This document shows positions 7,491-13,086 of a DNA stretch of 13,086 nt, one piece after another. A model generated the notes under the pieces. It saw nothing but the letters and a program-made list of their open reading frames with translations. It was not told the DNA's origin and made no database searches. The position numbers and the translations under genes are program-made. The stretch covers positions 1 through 13,086 of the forward strand of contig CAINTU010000088.1 of NCBI GenBank assembly GCA_903853515.1, given 5' to 3'. The stretch's first letter is position 1. Each line of letters opens with the position of its first letter. The DNA comes from an uncultured Micrococcales bacterium. Lineage in GTDB: Bacteria; Actinomycetota; Actinomycetes; Actinomycetales; Microbacteriaceae.

Positions 7491-7627
7491 CAATCTGGTC
7501 ACACAGACAGCTCATACGAGGCTAACTCTGCACAACCTGACCCTCTCAGGCAATTTCCCCTTGCGCCGATAATGAACATTATGTCAAGTAATGTTTTATT
7601 GGTGCTTAGGGCTCATACCCCGGGTAT
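7491..7627. other. 137-base convergent intergenic region
   Basis: This gap separates the converging NUDIX and trpD genes and holds no convincing reading frame. It contains three small inverted repeats: CCTGA/TCAGG at 7536-7550 with a five-base loop, the AT-rich AACATTA/TAATGTT at 7575-7595, and ATACCC/GGGTAT at 7615-7627 directly against the trpD stop. Terminators are expected here, but no classic GC stem with a long T tract is present. Confidence 0.6.
7575..7600 (+). terminator. candidate AT-rich hairpin, possible terminator of the yczE-NUDIX transcript
   Basis: AACATTA (7575-7581) and TAATGTT (7589-7595) are perfect seven-base inverted copies around a seven-base loop, followed by TTATT. 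The position 85 bases after the NUDIX stop suits a terminator. The stem is AT-rich and the T run is short, so it may instead be a protein-binding site. Confidence 0.4.
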
Positions 7628-8689
7628 CTAACTATTTGTGGCGTTAGCCCATTGCTCAAACTTTGCGGCTGCGCGCCCGTCGTTGATGATCGACAGAGCG
7701 CCGGCAAAGTTTTGCTTCAGGGCTTCAAGGTAATCAAAATCGTTGACGCTTATGCCAGATTTTGACAACGCAAAAACGCTCATTCCGGCAGCTGCATTCA
7801 AAGCCACTATCTCGCCTACTGCCGAATTGGCTGAGCCACCTGCAAAAAGCGCCTTCGCGATCTGGGCATTCTCGGCTGCCTCGCCACCAATTAGATCTGC
7901 AATTGAAGCCTTGTCGATGCCTAGATCCACTGGATTAAACAACACCTGACGAATCTCACCGTTACTGGTAATCCACAGATCGCTTGGGCCTGTGGTTGTG
8001 AGTTCGTCGAGGCCGTCTGAGCCCCTAAAAACAAAGGCTGTGCGGCCTTTTTGCTGCAAAACTTGGGCCATAACAGGCGCCATCTGTGCGTTGGCGACGC
8101 CAAGAGCTGTCGCAGTTGGCTGAGCCGGGTTCGCCAAAGGTCCTAAAAAGTTGAAAATCGTTGGCACGCCCAGTTCTTTTCGCACCGCACCCACGTTCTT
8201 GAGCGCTGGGTGGTGTGCCGGGGCAAAAAAGAATGCCACACCAACCTGGCTAAACACCTCGGCGAGTTTTTCCCCCGTCAAATCAAGGTTCAGGCCTGCG
8301 GATTCAAGCATTTCACTGGATCCCGTGCGGCCAGATGCTGATCTGCTGCCGTGTTTCAGCACAGGAATCCCTGCAGCAGCAGCAACCACAGCCGCCATCG
8401 ATGAGATGTTTACCGTGCCTAGCTGATCACCGCCCGTACCAACGATATCCAAGGCGTCACTCGGCAATTTCGGGTGAACCGAATGCGCCAACAAGACATC
8501 GACCATTGCCGAAATCTCGGCCGCGGTCTCGCCTTTTGAGCGCATGCCGACCATAAAGCCAGCCATTTGCGCCGGCGTGGCGCTTGCGGTCATCATGCTT
8601 TCAGTTGCCCAACTGATTTCTGACGAGCTCAGCTGCGTTTTGGCAATCAATTTGCCAAGGATGTTGGGCCACGTCAGCTCGTTATGCAT
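7628..8689 (-). CDS. trpD: anthranilate phosphoribosyltransferase
   Basis: TrpD joins anthranilate to phosphoribosyl pyrophosphate in the second step of tryptophan synthesis, in the cytoplasm. The 353-residue protein has the family order: an N-terminal helical domain, GTGGD (84-88) for pyrophosphate binding, NIS (94-96), the KHG loop (112-114), R170 in AVRKELGVPTIFN, and the metal-binding DE pair (228-229) in DGLDELTTTGPS. The loop that normally reads KHGNR is KHGSR here (S115). No other trp gene is in view. The gene is divergent from ctaE across 113 bases, a neighbourhood shared with mycobacteria. TAAACT lies six bases before the ATG, so the transcript is predicted to be leaderless. Confidence 0.95.
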   Translation of the reverse strand: MHNELTWPNILGKLIAKTQLSSSEISWATESMMTASATPAQMAGFMVGMRSKGETAAEISAMVDVLLAHSVHPKLPSDALDIVGTGGDQLGTVNISSMAAVVAAAAGIPVLKHGSRSASGRTGSSEMLESAGLNLDLTGEKLAEVFSQVGVAFFFAPAHHPALKNVGAVRKELGVPTIFNFLGPLANPAQPTATALGVANAQMAPVMAQVLQQKGRTAFVFRGSDGLDELTTTGPSDLWITSNGEIRQVLFNPVDLGIDKASIADLIGGEAAENAQIAKALFAGGSANSAVGEIVALNAAAGMSVFALSKSGISVNDFDYLEALKQNFAGALSIINDGRAAAKFEQWANATNS

Positions 8690-8701
8690 AGCGCAAGTTT
8701 A
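8690..8701 (-). promoter_or_regulatory. candidate -10 element of a leaderless trpD transcript
   Basis: On the minus strand TAAACT (8701-8696) is followed by six bases and then the trpD ATG (8689-8687). No ribosome site is visible between them. A clear -35 at the usual distance is not seen. Confidence 0.5.
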
Positions 8702-8790
8702 GCCAAGTTGATTCTTTAGATTCTGCAAAAAATTGCCTTAAAACCTAGCGAACCACGCTCAAATGGCGCATCGAGTGGGGTGTGTCGGGT

Positions 8791-8802
8791 TAGGATTGGA
8801 AC
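8791..8802 (+). promoter_or_regulatory. candidate -10 element of a leaderless ctaE-qcrCAB transcript
   Basis: TAGGAT (8791-8796) is followed by six bases and then the ctaE ATG at 8803. The GGA at 8798-8800 is too close to the ATG to act as a normal ribosome site. A good -35 is not evident. This would drive the whole cytochrome operon. Confidence 0.55.
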
Positions 8803-9420
8803 ATGTCTGCTGCTCCCCTGACAAGCCCCCACATCAACCGCCCAAGTGCAACTTCTGTTGGCACAATCGTGTGGTTGGGTAGCGAAGTTATGTTCTTCGC
8901 GGCTTTGTTCGCAATGTATTTCAGCTTGCGCGCCAACAGCCCCGCTATCTGGGCCATCGATACGGCCAAGCTCAACATTCCTATGGCTCTAACCAACACT
9001 TTGGTGCTGGTTGCATCGTCTTTCACCGCCCAATTTGGCGTTTTCGCGGCTGAGCGTATGCAACCTCGCGCAACCGGTTGGTCACCAGTCAAATGGGGCA
9101 TGGTTGAGTGGTTCTTTTTGAGCTATGTGATGGGCGCAATCTTCGTCTCAGGCCAGGTGTGGGAATACGCAAACTTGGTCTCAGACGGTGTCATGCTCTC
9201 AAGCAATGCCTATGGTTCTGCGTTTTATATCACCACCGGCTTCCACGCTCTGCACGTTACCGGCGGTTTGATTGCTTTCTTGCTCGTTATCGGCAGAACT
9301 TTTGCTGCCAAAAAATTTGGGCACAAAGAAGCCACCACTGCGATCGTCGTGTCTTATTACTGGCACTTTGTTGACGTCGTGTGGATCGGCCTGTTCCTAA
9401 TCATTTACGTACTTAAATAA
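8803..9420 (+). CDS. ctaE: cytochrome c oxidase subunit III (aa3 type)
   Basis: Subunit III is a non-catalytic membrane subunit of the terminal aa3 oxidase that stabilises the complex. The 205 residues form about five helices, as in the shorter bacterial versions. Family signs are WLGSEVMFFAALFAMYF (24-40, with the conserved glutamate E28), the GFHALHVTGG segment (146-155), and the final SYYWHFVDVVWIGLF helix (184-198). The catalytic subunits ctaC and ctaD are not in the window. The gene leads an operon with the bcc genes. This fits the actinobacterial supercomplex in which bcc passes electrons directly to aa3. qcrC starts 23 bases downstream. Confidence 0.95.
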   Translation: MSAAPLTSPHINRPSATSVGTIVWLGSEVMFFAALFAMYFSLRANSPAIWAIDTAKLNIPMALTNTLVLVASSFTAQFGVFAAERMQPRATGWSPVKWGMVEWFFLSYVMGAIFVSGQVWEYANLVSDGVMLSSNAYGSAFYITTGFHALHVTGGLIAFLLVIGRTFAAKKFGHKEATTAIVVSYYWHFVDVVWIGLFLIIYVLK

Positions 9421-9443
9421 CCACTACCAAAGCGAAAGAGCGA

Positions 9444-10238
9444 ATGGCTAAGCGCAATGTAAGTGGACTGCGACGCAGTCCATTAGCAGCAAAAATTGTT
9501 ATCGTGGCAGCCCTGTTGACAGTTGGCGGCACCTATTCAGCGGTCACCTCTGCCCTAGCTACGCAGAGCAGCACTGCCGGTTATACGCAAGACCAAAAAG
9601 ATCTCGGCCACAAGTTGTTCTTGGCTAACTGTGCTAGTTGTCACGGCAAGAACGCCGAGGGCACTGCGAACGCGCCAAGCTTGATTGGCGTTGGTGCCGC
9701 ATCGGTTGACTTCCAAGTTTCTACCGGACGCATGCCTGGTGCGGCTTCTGGCCCACAACTTCAGGTAAAGCCAGTGCAGTTCACCCAGGCTCAGATTGAT
9801 GCAATGGCTGCCTATGTCAGCTCACTCGCTCCTGGTCCGGCGGTGCCAGATGCCTCGGCAACCGCACCTAACGGCGATGTCACAAAAGGTGGCGAACTTT
9901 TTAGAATCAACTGCGCGATGTGTCACAACGCAGCAGGTGCCGGTGGTGCTCTCACCGAAGGCAAATATGCGCCTAATCTTATGCATTCATCTGGCAAAAC
10001 CATCTATGAGGCTATGATCGTCGGTCCTCAGAACATGCCGGTTTTCAACGACGCCAACATCACACCGGCAGAGAAAAAAGACATCATCACCTACTTGACC
10101 TATCTGCAAGATCACCAGTCGGCAGGTGGCAATGACCTGGGTAACCTCGGCCCAGTTGTTGAAGGTCTTCTTATTTGGTTAGGCGCTCTTGGCCTAATCG
10201 TGGCAATCACCGTATGGCTTGGCGCCAAGTCAAACTAA
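9444..10238 (+). CDS. qcrC: menaquinol:cytochrome c reductase diheme cytochrome c subunit
   Basis: QcrC replaces a soluble cytochrome c in actinobacteria, carrying electrons from the Rieske centre to the oxidase. The 264-residue protein has an N-terminal anchor or signal helix (about 18-36), two cytochrome c domains and a C-terminal membrane helix (about 237-259). The heme-attachment motifs are CASCH (63-67) and CAMCH (157-161). M97 in GRMPG and M198 in NMPVF are the likely distal heme ligands. GAAAGAG at 9434-9440 serves as ribosome site for the ATG. qcrA follows after 15 bases. Both heme domains look intact. Confidence 0.96.
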   Translation: MAKRNVSGLRRSPLAAKIVIVAALLTVGGTYSAVTSALATQSSTAGYTQDQKDLGHKLFLANCASCHGKNAEGTANAPSLIGVGAASVDFQVSTGRMPGAASGPQLQVKPVQFTQAQIDAMAAYVSSLAPGPAVPDASATAPNGDVTKGGELFRINCAMCHNAAGAGGALTEGKYAPNLMHSSGKTIYEAMIVGPQNMPVFNDANITPAEKKDIITYLTYLQDHQSAGGNDLGNLGPVVEGLLIWLGALGLIVAITVWLGAKSN

Positions 10239-10253
10239 GGCAGAGAGAATAAA

Positions 10254-11348
10254 TTGAGCGACAACTCTAAAGACCTCGCAACGGTAACGTCACCGTATTC
10301 AGATCATGAATACCCAGCCGGTCTTGCGAACGTATCTGACGACAAAGTGACCGACCCAGGCATCGAGCCGCACCGCGTTCGCATGACCGACAAGAGCAAA
10401 AAGCACGAAAAAGCTGCTGTTCGACAGGTTGCCGCCTTGTTTTTCTTGTCGATGTTCGGCAGCGCATTTGCGCTCTACGCATACTTTGCATTCCCAATCG
10501 ATGCGAACCTAGATACGGTCAGAAACAACACACTTTTCCTCGGTTTGGGTATCACCCTGGGATTATTCGGCATCGGCATCGGTGCAGTGCACTGGGCGAA
10601 GACACTCATGCCTGATGCTGAAGTTTCTGAAGAGCGTCACCTAACCCGTGGTTCAGAGGCAAAACGTGCCGCTGCAATCGAGATTTTGGCGCTTGCCAAC
10701 CAAGAATCTGGTTTCACTCGCCGCAAGCTGATCCGTCGCAGCCTCTATGGCGCTCTGGCCTTGTTCCCGTTGCCGGGCATCATCATATTTGGCGATCTTG
10801 GTCCGAACCCGGCTAATTCATTGCGTCACACCTTCTGGGCAAACGGCACAAAGTCGAAGCCATTGCGTCTAACCAAAGATCCAGATGGTGCTCTAATCAA
10901 GGCTTCAGATGTCACTGAGGGCTCGGTTTATCACGTTATTCCTGAAGGCCTAACCGAAGATAACCCTCGTTATCTCGAAGAGAAGTCAAAGGCAGCCGTT
11001 CTATTGGTGCGCGTTGACCCTAAAGACCTTAACGAGGCGGCTGACCGCAAGGGTTGGTCTTATGACGGCATCGTTGCTTACTCAAAGATTTGCACCCACG
11101 TGGGTTGCCCCGTTGCTCTCTATGAGCAAGAGACTCACCACCTGCTGTGCCCTTGTCACCAGTCAACTTTCGATTTGAATAACGGCTGCAAGGTTATCTT
11201 TGGCCCAGCCACTCGCCCGCTGCCACAGCTGCCGATCACCGTTGACAAAGACGGCTATCTGATCGCCCAGAGCGACTTCCATGAACCAGTCGGTCCAAGC
11301 TTCTGGGATCGCGCGGCTAAGACTAACTCGAACGGTATTGAGGGATAA
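10254..11348 (+). CDS. qcrA: Rieske iron-sulfur subunit of the bcc menaquinol reductase
   Basis: QcrA passes electrons from menaquinol to cytochrome cc. The 364-residue protein has the long actinobacterial form: a hydrophilic N-terminal part, two helices at about 57-80 and 93-111, a third at about 163-180, and then the Rieske domain outside the membrane. Cluster ligands are C280 and H282 (CTHVGC) and C299 and H302 (CPCHQS); C285 and C301 can form the stabilising disulfide. Arginine pairs at 156-157 and 161-162 (TRRKLIRRSLYGAL) precede the third helix, fitting Tat-dependent insertion as shown for Streptomyces QcrA. The start is TTG with AGAGAG at 10242-10247. The gap to qcrB is two bases. Confidence 0.95.
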   Translation: MSDNSKDLATVTSPYSDHEYPAGLANVSDDKVTDPGIEPHRVRMTDKSKKHEKAAVRQVAALFFLSMFGSAFALYAYFAFPIDANLDTVRNNTLFLGLGITLGLFGIGIGAVHWAKTLMPDAEVSEERHLTRGSEAKRAAAIEILALANQESGFTRRKLIRRSLYGALALFPLPGIIIFGDLGPNPANSLRHTFWANGTKSKPLRLTKDPDGALIKASDVTEGSVYHVIPEGLTEDNPRYLEEKSKAAVLLVRVDPKDLNEAADRKGWSYDGIVAYSKICTHVGCPVALYEQETHHLLCPCHQSTFDLNNGCKVIFGPATRPLPQLPITVDKDGYLIAQSDFHEPVGPSFWDRAAKTNSNGIEG

Positions 11349-11350
11349 CA

Positions 11351-12988
11351 GTGACTACAACAGCCCCAAGTCGCCAAAAGAACGGCTTTCTAGCCGGCAC
11401 TGCTAACTATGTCGATGAGCGCGTCGGCGTTGCCGGAATCCTGAAGGAATTCGGACGCAAGATCTTCCCTGACCACTGGTCATTCATGCTCGGTGAAGTA
11501 GCGCTCTATTCGTTCCTCGTATTGCTGCTTTCGGGCACATTCTTGACGTTCTTCTTTCAGCCAGCAATGACGATGGTGCACTACGACGGTGTCTATGCAC
11601 CGCTCAAGGGCGCGCAGATGTCGGTTGCCTATGCATCTAGCCTCGACATCACCTTCCAGGTGCGAGGCGGTCTTTTGATGCGTCAGGTGCACCACTGGGC
11701 TGCCCTTTTGTTCGTAGCTGCCGCTGGTTTGCACATGCTTCGAGTTTTCTTCACAGGCGCTTTCAGAAAGCCTCGCGAGCTTAACTGGGTTGTCGGTTTC
11801 GTGCTTTTCGTTTTGGGCATGGCTGCCGGCTTTACCGGCTACTCGTTGCCCGACGACTTGTTATCTGGTAACGGTCTTCGAATCATCGATGGAATGATCA
11901 AGGGCGTGCCATTCATAGGCCCATGGATTTCGTCGCTGCTCTTTGGCGGCGAGTTCCCTGGCGATAACATCGTGGCTCGCCTCTACAGCTTGCACATCAT
12001 GTTGATCCCTGCCTTGATTCTCGTGTTCCTAGCTGTGCACTTGTTTATGCTCGTGATTCACAAGCACACCCACTACTCTGGCCCTGGCCGCAAAGACACC
12101 AACGTTGTTGGTTACCCACTGATGCCTGTTTATGTTGCCAAAGCCGGTGGCTTCTTCTTCATCGTCTTCGGTGTGATCATGCTGGTTGCTACCTTCTTCA
12201 CCATCAACCCAATCTGGAACTACGGTGGCTATGACCCATCCCCTGTCTCGGCAGGTACTCAACCTGACTGGTATATCGGTTTCCTCGACGGTCTCTTGCG
12301 ACTTGCGCCTACTGGCCTAGAGGTAATGGTTGGCGACAACACTCTGTCGATGAACATCCTTTGGCCAATGATCATCGGTATTGGATTCTTGCTCGTTGTA
12401 GCTATTTACCCGTTCATCGAAAACTGGGTAACTGGCGACAAGCGCGAACACCATGTGCTCGACCGCCCTCGCAATGCCCCAACCCGCACGGCAATCGGTG
12501 CCGCCGGCGTCACTATGTATGCCGTAATGTGGGCTGCTGCGTCGACCGACCTAATCGCGACAAACTTCAGAATGTCGCTTAACCAGGTGCTGCAAACCAT
12601 GCAGATTTCTCTTTTTGTGTTGCCAATCGCAGCCTTTATCATCACAAAACGTGTTGCCCTTTCTTTGCAGCGCAAAGATCGCGAAATCGTTTTGCACGGG
12701 CGTGAATCTGGTCGCATCGTTCGCTTGCCTCACGGTGAATACATTGAGGTACACGAGCAGCTTGATGAGTTCGACCGTTACAAGTTGGTTGACTTCAAAG
12801 ATTACAAGCCGACTTTGGCTCGTCCAAACGCTGCCGGCAAAATCACCCTCGGTGCAAGAATTCGCTCAGGCCTTTCTAAGTTCTATTTTGAAGATCGAAT
12901 TGCGCCAGTGACCCAAACCGAATTGAACGAGGCCATTCATCACGCGCATGAACTGCATGACGAAGTTCAAAAGGCTATCGAAAACTAG
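11351..12988 (+). CDS. qcrB: cytochrome b subunit of the bcc menaquinol reductase
   Basis: QcrB holds the two b hemes and the quinol sites. The 545-residue protein has eight or so helices up to about residue 436 and a cytoplasmic tail of about 110 residues, as is usual in actinobacteria. Probable heme ligands are H114 and H128 (HHWAALL and GLHML, 14 apart) and H215 and H230 (LHIML and AVHLF, 15 apart). The quinol-oxidation-site motif is PDWY (305-308), the form also seen in mycobacterial QcrB, rather than PEWY. The start is GTG, two bases after the qcrA stop; GAGGGA inside the qcrA end is the ribosome site. A 31-base gap and a strong hairpin follow. Confidence 0.96.
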   Translation: MTTTAPSRQKNGFLAGTANYVDERVGVAGILKEFGRKIFPDHWSFMLGEVALYSFLVLLLSGTFLTFFFQPAMTMVHYDGVYAPLKGAQMSVAYASSLDITFQVRGGLLMRQVHHWAALLFVAAAGLHMLRVFFTGAFRKPRELNWVVGFVLFVLGMAAGFTGYSLPDDLLSGNGLRIIDGMIKGVPFIGPWISSLLFGGEFPGDNIVARLYSLHIMLIPALILVFLAVHLFMLVIHKHTHYSGPGRKDTNVVGYPLMPVYVAKAGGFFFIVFGVIMLVATFFTINPIWNYGGYDPSPVSAGTQPDWYIGFLDGLLRLAPTGLEVMVGDNTLSMNILWPMIIGIGFLLVVAIYPFIENWVTGDKREHHVLDRPRNAPTRTAIGAAGVTMYAVMWAAASTDLIATNFRMSLNQVLQTMQISLFVLPIAAFIITKRVALSLQRKDREIVLHGRESGRIVRLPHGEYIEVHEQLDEFDRYKLVDFKDYKPTLARPNAAGKITLGARIRSGLSKFYFEDRIAPVTQTELNEAIHHAHELHDEVQKAIEN

Positions 12989-13010
12989 CGACTCAGTAAG
13001 AATCTAGACA

Positions 13011-13045
13011 GTGCCCGCCATGAAAAATATTTTCGTGGTGGGCAC
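13011..13045 (+). promoter_or_regulatory. 16-bp RNA hairpin enclosing the start codon of the next gene
   Basis: The left arm is GTGCCCGCCA-T-GAAAA (13011-13026), the loop is ATA, and the right arm is TTTTC-G-TGGTGGGCAC (13030-13045). All 16 positions can pair in RNA. Fourteen are Watson-Crick, and the other two (17 with 39, 21 with 35, counting from 13000) are G-U or U-G. The minus-strand RNA would have C-A mismatches at those places. The ATG at 13020 is inside the stem. No T run follows, so a simple terminator is less likely than control of translation, but an operon-end role for qcrB is possible. Confidence 0.6.
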
Positions 13046-13086
13046 TTCTGGTTCTGGAAAATCTACGCTTGGCGAATACCTCGCTA
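13020..13086 (+). CDS. P-loop NTPase or kinase-like protein, N-terminal fragment
   Basis: Only 22 codons are inside the window. They begin MKNIFVVGTSGSGKSTLGEY, a first beta strand followed by a Walker A motif (GTSGSGKST, residues 8-16). Nucleoside, shikimate and adenylate kinases, as well as FlaR-type 'topology modulation' proteins, start this way, so the function cannot be chosen. An in-frame GTG at 13011 is an alternative start. The gene lies 31 bases after qcrB on the same strand, and its start codon lies in a long hairpin. No clear promoter or ribosome site is seen. Confidence 0.7.
   Translation, partial: MKNIFVVGTSGSGKSTLGEYLA

Noticed and set aside
7584..7589. TTGACA on the minus strand as a -35 promoter element
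   Set aside because: No TANNNT box lies at 16-18 bases, and it would point into the trpD 3' end already transcribed from its own promoter.
1..13086. A defence, mobile or CRISPR-type novel system
   Set aside because: Every substantial gene belongs to a conserved housekeeping or respiratory family; there are no spaced repeats, transposase, integrase or toxin-like genes.

Overview
The window reads as ordinary chromosome of an actinobacterium. The markers are a HelY-type helicase next to tatC, lnt followed by a polyprenyl-phosphate mannose synthase, a zinc-ribbon RbpA, and a trpD / ctaE-qcrC-qcrA-qcrB block whose QcrA and QcrB have actinobacterial features (a three-helix Rieske protein, PDWY instead of PEWY). 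Base composition looks close to 50% G+C by eye, which is low for the phylum. Together with the compact layout this suggests a small-genome freshwater Microbacteriaceae lineage (Rhodoluna/Aquiluna-like). That placement is an inference.

Region 1 (1-4990, + strand) is a tightly packed run: the tatC 3' end, a helY-like helicase, lnt and ppm1. It has 4-base stop/start overlaps at tatC-helicase and lnt-ppm1 and a 6-base gap between the helicase and lnt. Its themes are protein export, RNA handling, lipoprotein acylation and mannosyl-lipid synthesis. Region 2 (5000-6211, - strand) holds rbpA, convergent with ppm1 at 9 bases, and a glycerophosphodiester phosphodiesterase. Region 3 (6256-7490, + strand) holds a YczE-type membrane protein and a NUDIX hydrolase. 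A 137-base convergent gap follows. Region 4 is trpD (- strand) divergent from the ctaE-qcrC-qcrA-qcrB respiratory operon (+ strand). The operon makes cytochrome oxidase subunit III and all three subunits of the bcc complex, which together supply electrons to the aa3 oxidase. The window ends 22 codons into a P-loop protein.

No mobile element, CRISPR array, tRNA or rRNA was found, and I see no convincing novel multi-gene system. The interesting signals are regulatory. A 16-bp hairpin buries the start codon of the gene after qcrB. Three genes (yczE-like, trpD, ctaE) share the same TANNNT-six-bases-start layout, which predicts leaderless transcripts. A GGAAG-N18-GTT pair upstream of rbpA matches SigR/SigH-type promoters. 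TrpD carries an unusual KHGSR in place of the usual KHGNR.
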